This document shows, one piece after another, positions 27,659 to 35,766 of a stretch of 64,000 bases of DNA. Source of the DNA: Sulfobacillus thermosulfidooxidans (lineage in GTDB: Bacteria > Bacillota > Sulfobacillia > Sulfobacillales > Sulfobacillaceae); the NCBI RefSeq assembly GCF_001280565.1, contig NZ_LGRO01000001.1, forward strand, positions 372,001-436,000, read 5' to 3'. The notes beneath the pieces are model-generated. The model saw only the letters and a list, made by a program, of their open reading frames with translations. It had not been told where the DNA came from and did not search any database. Made by a program: the position numbers and the translations under genes. The stretch's first letter is position 1, and every line of letters starts with the position of its first letter.

Positions 27659-29131
27659 TTACGAAGAAAACGGACCAGGCAAATTTTCATCCGAGGCGGC
27701 CATTTGGGCATAAGCCGCCACATCGAGAGCATATTGCGCCAAGCTCAAGGTATTGCCAGCTTGGGGATCGGGCACCACGTTGGCTAACAGCGATTCAGCT
27801 TGTGTCCACGACATGCTCGGTGTGACCCCGGCGTCTTCGACAGCTCCGGCACCTCCGTAATACGCCGAAGACGCTAAGTACCAAGACTGAAACTGTTGAT
27901 AATTTTCGGCCAGCAGTTCCGCGCCTAAAATGAGATTTTCTTGGGGGTTATGCCGGGCCCCTGGATAGTATCCCGGTAAGGATGCTGCGGTTTGCGGTTC
28001 CAGTTGCATCAGACCAAAAGCGCCGCCAGGACTTCCGGCGTCGGGACGGCCTCCCGATTCTAAGATCATTTCCCCGGCAATCCATGCCGCCGGAACTCCG
28101 GTGCGTTGACTGGCGACGAGAATGTCTTGCCACCAATGTTGGATCGCGGCTTTAATGGACGTGGGATTATACCCCGGTGTATTGCCGTTGCCGCCACCGC
28201 CTCCGACAGAAAATCCGGTCGCACTCGGCAACGTGACAGAGAGCGAAAACGTCGGCCAATGGGCCGTAATCGTGACGGGATGTTGTTGATTGACAATCAC
28301 ATCCGCGCCCCACACTGCGGCATGCGGCCACGCCGGGACTTTTTGCCCAGCGGGGATCAGCAGGGACGAGAGCATCGGCCCGTTATAGCCGTCGCTTTTA
28401 ATGGTGACGGATGTGGGCGGTTCCACCATGGAAACCGCAATATTATTGGGCACACAGACATCCTTGCCATGAATCCAAGCACAGGTGGGCGGTTTCCAGG
28501 GTACTTCCGTTGGGAGGCCGACGGGGGCACTGCCCGCGACCAGCACCCACGTTTTGGCGGTGGACCCGGAAGGATACTGCCATTGGCCGTTTTTCCAGCC
28601 GGTAGCCGGCCAGGCCGCAATCATCGGACTCGTCGATAAGGCCACGATATCTTGTTTGGTGGCATGCACAAAATCGCCGGGCGGATTTTGCGTGGCGCTC
28701 ATGAATTCGGCGAGACTGTTACTTTTGTAATGGTGCGCATCCCAATCGGCCTTGAGGACGGGCACGGCGGCATTAAAATCTTTCAGCGGATGTCCGGTCA
28801 GATGCGGATTGGGCGAGGCAAATAAGCCATGGCCATGCGTTTGATCGCTGAGCACCGCGCCATTGGACAAATTTTGGATGACCGCAATCCAGACGCTATT
28901 GGGAATGGCGGCATAGACATGGTTGGCGGCGGTGACATGGTATGACAAATTGATCCATTGATCGCTAAACGCCGGGCTTTGGGGAAAGGGAGGAGGGTCC
29001 GACGCCTGATGGAAGGCTAAGCCGCCGATGAGCATGAGGACGGGCACTAGGACAATGATGAGCAGGGGCACGCCGAATAACCCGCCACCGACAAAAGCCG
29101 CGGCCAGAAAAAGTCGACGTTGCTTAAACAT
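27659..29131 (-). CDS. VirB1-like lytic transglycosylase
   Basis: The product is 490 residues from ATG 29131, about 9 bases after AGAAGGG. One N-terminal membrane helix is followed by a large extracellular part. The C-terminal SLT domain (from about 330) shows IAGEMILESGGRPDAGSPGG with the catalytic Glu, then FGLMQLEPQTA and a late SSAYYGGAGAV. The enzyme would open peptidoglycan so that the transfer channel or pilus can pass the thick wall. Confidence 0.87.
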   Translation of the reverse strand: MFKQRRLFLAAAFVGGGLFGVPLLIIVLVPVLMLIGGLAFHQASDPPPFPQSPAFSDQWINLSYHVTAANHVYAAIPNSVWIAVIQNLSNGAVLSDQTHGHGLFASPNPHLTGHPLKDFNAAVPVLKADWDAHHYKSNSLAEFMSATQNPPGDFVHATKQDIVALSTSPMIAAWPATGWKNGQWQYPSGSTAKTWVLVAGSAPVGLPTEVPWKPPTCAWIHGKDVCVPNNIAVSMVEPPTSVTIKSDGYNGPMLSSLLIPAGQKVPAWPHAAVWGADVIVNQQHPVTITAHWPTFSLSVTLPSATGFSVGGGGGNGNTPGYNPTSIKAAIQHWWQDILVASQRTGVPAAWIAGEMILESGGRPDAGSPGGAFGLMQLEPQTAASLPGYYPGARHNPQENLILGAELLAENYQQFQSWYLASSAYYGGAGAVEDAGVTPSMSWTQAESLLANVVPDPQAGNTLSLAQYALDVAAYAQMAASDENLPGPFSS

Positions 29132-29160
29132 AGAAGAAATCCCTTCTGCTGCCAACGATT

Positions 29161-29937
29161 TTAACGACGCCGGACGACATAAATGATCTCTTGAGGAAAG
29201 AGGATGCGAATCATATCCAATAGACTCTGTTGGCGTGGAGACAATCGATGTTGGATAAGAATTCGCGATGGAGTAGACACAATATCTTCGGAAGGAATGC
29301 CTAAAATCGACGGTAACTTGGGAGCAAGAGATTGATAATGGTGTAGAAGGATAAATTGTTCCCGCGTTTGCCGGGAATAGAATTCGCGCGACAATCTCGG
29401 CTTGTCCGTATTATATTGCGCTTTTTTAATCAACGACAAGGGACCGTCCACGAGCACGAAAGTCGCTACGCCAACACGACGGACGACGTCATGGGCGACG
29501 AGGCCGGGATAGTACCGACGGCACCACTGATTGACGAGTAAGCGTAATCCTAAGCGATCTTCAAATGTCACGCGTAATTGTTCGGGATTGGGAAAATGGT
29601 TCGACAAGGGGGCATTCGAGCTGATAAATCCGCGAATTTTGGTGTGGAGAGGCAGGGATCCCAAAGGGGTGAGTGGCGTAAGGTGGTAGTGCGTAATGTG
29701 GGTGTTAAACAGGGTCCTTTTGTCCTTAACGATAAACCAAAAAGAGCGGCGATGAAGCATAGCATAATATAACTTTTGTCGCTCAAGCAATCGGGATAGC
29801 GATAAACCGAGCAATTGAGAGTTTTTAACTCGATACTGATGCATTTGCCCAATAAACATTGCGGACAAATAATAGGCCCTGTGATGAGAATGGCGCACAA
29901 CGAAACGATGCAGAACACGATCGAAAGTGATAGACAT
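29161..29937 (-). CDS. Protein of unknown function
   Basis: The product is 258 residues with CAGGAGGG before ATG 29937. It is basic, His/Arg/Leu-rich and lacks membrane helices. A helical C-terminus (RILIQHRLSPRQQSLLDMIR) could bind nucleic acid. No family is recognised. It stops 30 bp upstream of the muramidase start. Confidence 0.65.
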   Translation of the reverse strand: MSITFDRVLHRFVVRHSHHRAYYLSAMFIGQMHQYRVKNSQLLGLSLSRLLERQKLYYAMLHRRSFWFIVKDKRTLFNTHITHYHLTPLTPLGSLPLHTKIRGFISSNAPLSNHFPNPEQLRVTFEDRLGLRLLVNQWCRRYYPGLVAHDVVRRVGVATFVLVDGPLSLIKKAQYNTDKPRLSREFYSRQTREQFILLHHYQSLAPKLPSILGIPSEDIVSTPSRILIQHRLSPRQQSLLDMIRILFPQEIIYVVRRR

Positions 29938-29990
29938 ACCGATCGACCCTCCTGAACATTGAGGAATAATTTATCAGGATTTTAAATGGA

Positions 29991-30497
29991 CTACGGGACC
30001 AAATGACCGAGAACCGTCGCCACCACCGTTTCGGGCATTGACAATGGGAAACTGGACGGCCAATGAATAGGAAGAGACTGTAAATATGGCACGATTTGCG
30101 CTGGTTCCACAGGAATAAGCGATTCTGCATGAAGATAGACCTTGATAGCGTGTTGGACGCCAGAAGACAAGGGCGCGAAAGACAACAAAATGACATAACC
30201 AGACAGCAAACAGTGCTTCTGGCGTGTCTGAGGCACCAAAGGAATAAATGGAATCACTCGATGTGATTGAGCCCAGTGAGCCGCACGGTAAAGCATACGG
30301 TTTTCCTGATTGAGTGGGACATCCATTAAATACATTTGTGAGAAAGATTGACCGATGACATGCTCCCACGGAGTTAAGGATTGATGTTTGAATTTGAGTT
30401 TTGTCGGCACGGCAGAGCGCAAGCGCGGAGTGGCCGACGGTTTGTGATGCACTGACGGATGCACAATCCAATCATAGAGAGGCAGAAAATAAGCCAT
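29991..30497 (-). CDS. Protein of unknown function, first gene of the conjugation locus
   Basis: The product is 168 residues. ATG 30497 follows AAGGAG at about 12 bases; the upstream ATG at 30521 has no such site. The protein is basic, with LKFKHQSLTPWEHVIGQSFS and a hydrophobic middle (LLSGYVILLSFAPLSSGV). No family is recognised. It is the most upstream gene of the minus-strand series, immediately downstream of the noncoding RNA candidate. Confidence 0.6.
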   Translation of the reverse strand: MAYFLPLYDWIVHPSVHHKPSATPRLRSAVPTKLKFKHQSLTPWEHVIGQSFSQMYLMDVPLNQENRMLYRAAHWAQSHRVIPFIPLVPQTRQKHCLLSGYVILLSFAPLSSGVQHAIKVYLHAESLIPVEPAQIVPYLQSLPIHWPSSFPLSMPETVVATVLGHLVP

Positions 30498-30708
30498 TGA
30501 AATCCCACACTCCTTATGCACAAAAATCTAGCGTGGGTACCCTACCTTGAGGCACAAGCTTATGACATTAACAATGGAGAAAAGAAAAAATGTAGACAAA
30601 GTTGAGAGCTTCATTAGGAATCGTCGCACGATCTGAGCGTGACTTGGCCTGCTGCTGACCGAACACAAGAGACGGATGAAACGTAGTTGGGCCGGGAGCA
30701 CACAAACG

Positions 30709-30730
30709 AAAAAGCCGCTACTCAGTCGGC
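30709..30730 (-). terminator. Intrinsic terminator of the large RNA candidate
   Basis: On the minus strand GCCG-a-CT pairs with AG-CGGC around GAGT and is followed by TTTTTCG. It ends the hairpin-rich transcript and lies 212 bp before the first downstream start codon. Confidence 0.65.
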
Positions 30731-31287
30731 TCTCCTTCAGCACTTGCAACTCTGTCGGGTAGAAGATTTGGCGTGATGTCGTACGATATGTACGCCCTTC
30801 CCAGTAGCCTCTGAGGCCCCGCAATCGTTGTGGGAGGTGAAACGAATCGGGGGGTGCTCGCCTTGGAACCTGATCGGAGAGCAAAACCGATCAGCTAACA
30901 TCATACGGTACACGGGGACAGCGTGTAGTGCGTCCTCACGAACGACACCTGGAGCCGTATCGCACCTTTTCTTTACGATACGCTTTACGTACACACAGAG
31001 GCGCACGCAAGCCAGACCTGATGTTAGAAAACAGCGCGTCAGTTGACGGCTGTGCTCAAGACCGTTGGGCACTTAAAGGATACCGTCTGGATCCGATAGC
31101 GTAATTGGCTACGTCACACCGTCTCCCAAATACACCGTGTGAGCATCGCGGAATCCTTCAGAACGCTTGGGTCTTAACGTCCGAGAGCGGAATTGCGGAC
31201 GTGTGCCTGGCCCCAACAAGGACTCTCATCCTTGTCACTCAACTCTCGTAGATTGTGAATCATGGCTGCGAGAGTCAGCACTTTATG
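30709..31287 (-). ncRNA. Candidate large structured noncoding RNA (about 580 nt)
   Basis: No credible reading frame fills this stretch, yet it is bounded by a good promoter (31294-31322) and an intrinsic terminator. Between them lie many inverted repeats: ACTCTCG/CGAGAGT (31241-31276), CAAGGA/TCCTTG near 31220, ACGTCCG/CGGACGT (31178-31202), TCACAC/GTGTGA near 31114-31142, GTGCtCAA/TTGgGCAC near 31055-31075, CGTATCG/CGATACG (30955-30982) and CTGATCGG/CCGATCAG (30870-30894). The 9-mer AAGTGCTGA occurs near both RNA ends. Large ornate RNAs of similar size (OLE, ROOL, GOLLD classes) are known from Bacillota and mobile elements, but I cannot match this one to a class. Confidence 0.7.
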
Positions 31288-31293
31288 ATTATC

Positions 31294-31322
31294 ATATTAA
31301 ATAAGTTACCCTCATGAATCAA
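31294..31322 (-). promoter_or_regulatory. Promoter of the large RNA candidate
   Basis: On the minus strand TTGATT (31322-31317) and TAATAT (31299-31294) are separated by exactly 17 bases. The predicted start is near 31287, just before the first hairpin of the RNA. Confidence 0.7.
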
Positions 31323-31558
31323 GATCTTAACGGCATTTTTGTAATGAAATTTATCGAATAAACAGATGTTTGTATCGAGTCAACACGCGGAACATCTCAT
31401 CGAAGGTCCTGTTTATAATGTTTTTGTTTATGGTAAATTGTCTATGAATATTCTCAAATTACATTCGGGGAGGACTTATTGATGAAGTTGAATAATTAGG
31501 TTTCTCATCGGTTTTTGCGTAAAATATGGTACAGTAAACCCAACAAGGAGGTGAGAAC
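31323..31558. other. Divergent regulatory region between the RNA and the XRE-like gene
   Basis: This AT-rich stretch has no credible gene. A strong AAGGAGGTG site lies at its right edge (31545-31553), seven bases before an ATA codon that is in frame with the XRE-like gene. I see no convincing -35/-10 pair for that gene. Confidence 0.5.
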
Positions 31559-31609
31559 ATATCAAGGCGACGGCGACCTCCTTCTGATCCCACAGCATGG
31601 CCTTTTGTC

Positions 31610-32029
31610 TTGCCTTATGTTAGCGGTCTGCGTTTAGGCCCAATTATTCACGAGACACGAACAGCCCATAATCTCGGGTTATCGGAATTAGCTCAAATGG
31701 CGACTCCGTATTATCGAACGTATCGACCGCATGCGGCCCGTACAATTACACCGCAACAAGTGTTTGCGTTAGAAGCGGGAAAAATGCACTCGTGTGACCC
31801 AGCTCTGGCCGTTGCATTGGCCCAAGCGTTAGATCTTCCTTGGGAAGAGGTTTTACTCTGGGAATGGCCCGTCCCGGAACAAGCACTTCCGGACTTATGG
31901 GTTACTCTAACGGGACTCGGATTAAACCCCGATCAAATTCGGGCGGCTTTAGCCTTCGTCGACTTTGTCAGGGTTTATCCGCCTTATCGCCAAGGGGAGC
32001 ATAAAAAATCTTCACATTTACAAAACTAA
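31610..32029 (+). CDS. XRE-like helix-turn-helix regulator
   Basis: The product is 139 residues if read from TTG 31610. Residues 7-75 resemble an XRE DNA-binding domain (LGPIIHETRTAHNLGLSELA, then ITPQQVFALEAGKMHSCDP and LAVALAQALDLPWEEVLLWE), although the recognition helix is interrupted by an insert. The only strong ribosome site (AAGGAGGTG) instead serves an in-frame ATA at 31559, which would add 17 basic residues beginning SRRRRPPSDP. The gene diverges from the large RNA and overlaps the leader of the creatininase gene, so it may regulate either. Confidence 0.7.
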   Translation: MPYVSGLRLGPIIHETRTAHNLGLSELAQMATPYYRTYRPHAARTITPQQVFALEAGKMHSCDPALAVALAQALDLPWEEVLLWEWPVPEQALPDLWVTLTGLGLNPDQIRAALAFVDFVRVYPPYRQGEHKKSSHLQN

Positions 32030-32045
32030 TTTTGGAGGAATCAGT

Positions 32046-32678
32046 ATGCGCTGGTTACCGATTGGGAGCTGGGAACCACATGGCGGACATCTCCCCTATG
32101 ACACCGATACGCGCATTGCCATCGCTCTCTGTCACGCCTGCGCTCAACCCCAAGATACGGTGTTGCCGGCCATCCCGTATAGTTGTTCCTTTGAACATCG
32201 GGGATTGGGCCAAGTGGTCAGTATTCGGGTCGCGCACTTCGCCGCCCTTCTCACCGATATTGTGTGGGCCCAGAGTGATCCTCTGGTCATTATTAATGGT
32301 CACGGCGGGAATCAAGTTTTAGGAAGTCTCGTCCAGGAATGGAATGCCGATGGGGCCCGCGTGTTGTTGCTCCCGGACCGGGCGCATTGGGCCGCGGCCT
32401 ATCAGGCGGCAGGGTGGGATTTTGGGCCTCACGAGGACATGCACGCGGGGGCGTTGGAACGCAGTCTCCTCCTCTATTTGGCTCCGGAAACCGTTACTTC
32501 TGAAATTCCCGCTGATGTCTCCCAACCCAATCGTCCGTATTTTTCGGCAAGCGGTATGCACGGTTATACCGTATCCGGTGTAATCGGATATCCAACTGCC
32601 GCCACGGCAGAAGCAGGACAAACAGCGTGGAATGCGTTAACCGAAACGATACGCGATGTGGTGAAAGGATGGAAATGA
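32046..32678 (+). CDS. Creatininase-family amidohydrolase
   Basis: The product is 210 residues from ATG 32046, chosen for its TTGGAGG site. The family signature is clear: MRWLPIGSWEPHGGHLPYDT with metal-binding Glu, His and Asp, VIINGHGGN in the middle, and HAGALERSLLL for the last ligand. The family includes creatinine amidohydrolase, FAPy deformylase and the peptide-maturing MftE. No mycofactocin-type partner is nearby, so the substrate is open. A GntR/UTRA regulator follows four bases after its stop. Confidence 0.87.
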   Translation: MRWLPIGSWEPHGGHLPYDTDTRIAIALCHACAQPQDTVLPAIPYSCSFEHRGLGQVVSIRVAHFAALLTDIVWAQSDPLVIINGHGGNQVLGSLVQEWNADGARVLLLPDRAHWAAAYQAAGWDFGPHEDMHAGALERSLLLYLAPETVTSEIPADVSQPNRPYFSASGMHGYTVSGVIGYPTAATAEAGQTAWNALTETIRDVVKGWK

Positions 32679-32682
32679 CTAT

Positions 32683-33399
32683 TTGAGCGATGGATACCAA
32701 CCGCGTCGGTGGGATGAGATTTTTAAGACATTACAACAAGAAATCGATCAAGGGCAATGGCCACCCGATACCATTTTTTTGACCGCGGAAGCGATTGAAA
32801 AACGGTTTAGCGTCTCGATTGCCACGGCGAATCGCGTGCTTCAAGAACTCGAAATCGGGGGATGGCTCTATGGCGCACACGGTGTGAGAGAACGTCGTGT
32901 CGTAGGCACCCGCAGTGTGTCGGATCGCACGACGGAGTTTTTGCGTGATCCAGCATGGAAACACCCTTGGGTGCAAACGCTGGCCGCTGAGGTTGATAAC
33001 ACCCCCCCAAACTGGGTAACGCAATGGATGGGAACTGGCCCACTCTGGCGGTGGAAAGCACTGCAAGGTGATGGAATCATTATCGTTGCCATCTCCGAAG
33101 GATGGTATGCCGTGGATTCTCCAGTCCGGGCCTATGCGAAAGCTCCCGGACCGAACTTTTACGGTTTGCTAGAAGCCCACTATGGGTTACTAGCCGGGTT
33201 TCAAGAAACGGTGTCTGCACGTTTAGCTGATTTTGACGAACGGAAAGCGTTTCACGCGATAGGGCGAGCCCCATTGCTTGTCTTACAAATCGATCGTGTC
33301 ACCCGAACCCGAATGGGCAACGTGATTGAAGTCGTCCGCTTGGTGGATCGGGCTAGTCATTACCACCTTCAGTATGAAGTGCCATATCGACACTTTTAG
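32683..33399 (+). CDS. GntR-family regulator with UTRA-type ligand domain
   Basis: The product is 238 residues from TTG 32683, four bases after the creatininase stop, so it is probably coupled. The N-terminal winged helix (IFKTLQQEIDQGQWPPDTIF, then AIEKRFSVSIATANRVLQEL) is GntR-like. The C-terminal 150 residues resemble a UTRA effector domain (ETVSARLADFDERKAFHAIG, then LLVLQIDRVTRT). It probably controls the preceding hydrolase in response to its substrate or product. Confidence 0.82.
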   Translation: MSDGYQPRRWDEIFKTLQQEIDQGQWPPDTIFLTAEAIEKRFSVSIATANRVLQELEIGGWLYGAHGVRERRVVGTRSVSDRTTEFLRDPAWKHPWVQTLAAEVDNTPPNWVTQWMGTGPLWRWKALQGDGIIIVAISEGWYAVDSPVRAYAKAPGPNFYGLLEAHYGLLAGFQETVSARLADFDERKAFHAIGRAPLLVLQIDRVTRTRMGNVIEVVRLVDRASHYHLQYEVPYRHF

Positions 33400-33912
33400 T
33401 AACATTGATACTGACACTGCATATGCCTCGGTGATTTTTTGCGAGAACAGACTTACAAAACACCCAGTTCATGACATCCAAATCAAATTCCGTAATACGC
33501 TTAAAGACGGTTCGCTCAAATATTGGATACCAAACAGCCGCAAGATCCAAGAGCTATTACCGTAATCGTCGAATGGAGAGGAATTCTTTGTTAGTGTTGT
33601 CAATGAGAGCGGCTCTCCGCATCCAAATGATGATGCCTTATGTCCGGTGCTAGCAGCGGTCTATATGTCTCAAACGGACATACGCATTGTAAGTCAACAA
33701 ATGATCTTCCGGCTCGTAAAATTCATACAGCACTATATAATTCCTAGAATCGGGCGGTGCAAGTATCTTGCGCCGCCGAGTTTCCTGTCATCCCGAAGTC
33801 AATACAGGTTTTTAGTATTTTTTACGTTAGTGGACTTAATGGTTTTTGGACGGAGGAAGCCATTTCTTTTGAATCCACATGAACCCGGTTAAATAATGTA
33901 ATACCTTTTCGT
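33400..33912. other. Gene-poor spacer with one strong hairpin
   Basis: No convincing coding sequence is visible. At 33753-33777 GGCGGTGCAAG and CTTGCGCCGCC form an 11-bp stem with a TAT loop, followed on the plus strand by GAGTTTCC. It may act as a weak terminator for the creatininase-GntR unit. Confidence 0.45.
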
Positions 33913-33941
33913 TTGGCACGACAGTTTCGAGTCGGTATAAT
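33913..33941 (+). promoter_or_regulatory. Promoter of brnTA
   Basis: TTGGCA and a perfect TATAAT are separated by 17 bases. The TATAAT ends six bases before the brnT ATG, so the transcript should begin at or next to the start codon. Confidence 0.85.
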
Positions 33942-33947
33942 GAAGGT

Positions 33948-34241
33948 ATGGAGTTGGAATGGGATGAGGATAAGCGGCTGAGGAATCTCGAAAAGCATCA
34001 GATGGATTTTGCCGATGCCGCCAAACTGTTTGCGAGTCCCCGCTTTGAATGGCGGGATGAACGTCACGACTACGGGGAAGAGCGCCGAGTGACAATCGGC
34101 CTGATTGCCGGACGGATCTGTGTGTGCGCGTATACTCTCCGTGGATCACATTATCGGATTATTTCCTTAAGGAAGGCGAATGCCCGTGAACAAGCACGAT
34201 ATCGACAAACCCTCGCAGACCAATTGGAAGGCCGTAGATAA
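33948..34241 (+). CDS. brnT: BrnT-family ribonuclease toxin
   Basis: The product is 97 residues. The start WDEDKRLRNLEKHQMDFADA followed by ERRVTIGLIAGRICVCAYT and IISLRKANAREQARYRQ is characteristic of BrnT toxins, RelE-like fold ribonucleases that stop translation. The predicted transcription start coincides with ATG, so the mRNA seems to be leaderless. The gene overlaps its antitoxin by 62 bp. BrnA normally represses this promoter together with BrnT. Confidence 0.92.
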   Translation: MELEWDEDKRLRNLEKHQMDFADAAKLFASPRFEWRDERHDYGEERRVTIGLIAGRICVCAYTLRGSHYRIISLRKANAREQARYRQTLADQLEGRR

Positions 34242-34455
34242 ATTGGAGGACGCAGACCTCTACGATGAAGACTTGCCAGAACTCAGTGAGACATTCTGGC
34301 AGAATGCAGTTTTCATTCCGGGACCTAAAAAGCAACTCACCTTACGTATCGATGCCGACGTAGTAGAATACTTTCGCGCCCAAGGACCTGACTATCAACG
34401 TCGGATGAACGCTGTGTTACGCCATTATATGGAAGTGCAACGCCGACGTTCCTAA
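34180..34455 (+). CDS. brnA: BrnA-family antitoxin
   Basis: The product is 91 residues from ATG 34180, which has AAGGAAGG upstream inside brnT. The C-terminal ribbon-helix-helix part KKQLTLRIDADVVEYFRAQG followed by YQRRMNAVLRHYME is typical of BrnA, which binds DNA and neutralises BrnT. An acidic segment (DKLEDADLYDEDLPELSETF) before it should contact the toxin. Confidence 0.92.
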   Translation: MPVNKHDIDKPSQTNWKAVDKLEDADLYDEDLPELSETFWQNAVFIPGPKKQLTLRIDADVVEYFRAQGPDYQRRMNAVLRHYMEVQRRRS

Positions 34456-35414
34456 ATTTCTTGCTCTCGGGGGCACGTGGCATGTAACCTCATAGCTGGA
34501 AAATGCGGTGGCACAAACTTCCAGCCTGGGCACTAATCCCTTATGGCATGGGTTTGGCGAAAATGACTGTCAGCAAAGTCTGGCTGATCGGCCAATACCA
34601 TTGGCATTACGGTTAATCCCCGGAATGTTGTCTTCTGACTGACTAGTGAGGTTCTCGTTATTCAATAAATCCTCAATCACAGCCGTCTGGAGACGACGCT
34701 CGCTTATATTGGGATGAAATTGATAGTCATAGACTTGCATCAAGAACCGCCCCACCTTGACGGTGGGAATGTTTTACGCTTATGACCCGGGACATCAATT
34801 GGCGAAACCCCACCATGAAAAATGGGGAAGGACTCAGGGGCTAACGACGGGGGAGTGCCCAGAATGATGGCAGCCGTATTGATAAAAACCGGGCCGCGCG
34901 TATACTCTAAGTCAGAGAGCAACCGCTCCTGTGTTGCCCCGTCGCGCTACCGTGACGTAAGGCGCTTTGCAGAGAAAGAGCAGAGTACGCAAGGTCTCCC
35001 CAGTGAAGTTGCCCGCTGTATTTTTTAACGGTAACCTGGCCTAAATGATGGAGGAGCAGTGCCAACCGTTGAAATCGCCCTTCATCATCTCTCGTGGAAT
35101 CCACATGTTCAGACAAAGAGCAGTTCGTCTTCTGGCTTTTATGGTAACGCCTCAATTATCGGCCCTTACGGTCCCTCCCCGGAATAGATCACAAGATGGT
35201 ATCCAGTGCATGTTCGCGTCTCTGGACAACCAGCTCAGTCAAGTCGTGTTCGGGTGTCGTTGTTGCAGACATTGGCAAAACAACAAGTTTACATAAGATT
35301 TCTTATAGGACATCTTTCTTCTGCTCAATTCGGCGAGTTTCTACAAGGCGGCAGCGTTCCCTATTCCGCCATTTAGCACTTTGGCGTAGAATAACCTAGG
35401 AAAAAGAGCAAAAT
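34456..35414. other. Gene-free stretch with possible mobile-element debris
   Basis: Short frames are present on both strands but none has a convincing start site or family pattern. A CCCACC-ttgac-GGTGGG hairpin at about 34752-34769 resembles the ends of IS200/IS605-type elements, but no transposase is attached. I see nothing else that can be supported. Confidence 0.4.
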
Positions 35415-35679
35415 ATGATTACAATGAATAAAAAACGGATAGCACGCTTAGAAACACAAAAACAAACGATTGAAATAGCGGCTGCCGCTATAACGGGCGT
35501 GAGCATTTCAGATTTTGTCTCAGTGGCTAGTCGCTGTAAGACATCATGCTGAAAACGTTCTGGCACAACATCAAAACATTCAGCTGAGCGATCAAATCCG
35601 TCGGCAATTTACCGAAATGCTTCGGACTCAGACCACTCGGCGCCCCCCGTGCTTTGCGCGACGCAAAGTGTTGTCATGA
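35415..35679 (+). pseudogene. Decayed DUF1778 (TacA-type) antitoxin
   Basis: The frame from 35424 reads MNKKRIARLETQKQTIEIAA, then ITGVSISDF, the DUF1778 ribbon-helix-helix pattern, although the usual segment before QKQTIE is shortened. It hits a stop at 35550-35552 in a region where the next frame continues ENVLAQHQNIQLSDQIRRQF as expected for the C-terminus, ending at 35679. No GNAT toxin partner follows, so the pair has decayed. Confidence 0.6.
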
Positions 35680-35717
35680 CGAAATAGTTGAGTCCGGCTA
35701 AGCATATAATCCTGAGT

Positions 35718-35738
35718 GTGGTAGTCAACGACTACCAC
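35718..35738. repeat. Perfect 9-bp inverted repeat
   Basis: GTGGTAGTC and GACTACCAC are separated by AAC. It lies between the decayed antitoxin and the left end of the insertion sequence and could be a terminator remnant or a target site feature. Confidence 0.4.
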
Positions 35739-35766
35739 GTGGTCCAACATACTTCGCAAATCGGCG

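Noticed and set aside
30528-31072. Minus-strand frames of 118 and 111 codons within the RNA candidate
   Set aside because: They overlap one another in different frames, have no ribosome sites and run through strong hairpins and a terminator; no protein-like pattern is seen.
33326-33653. Short plus-strand frames after the GntR gene
   Set aside because: They overlap the GntR gene out of frame or lack ribosome sites and recognisable products.
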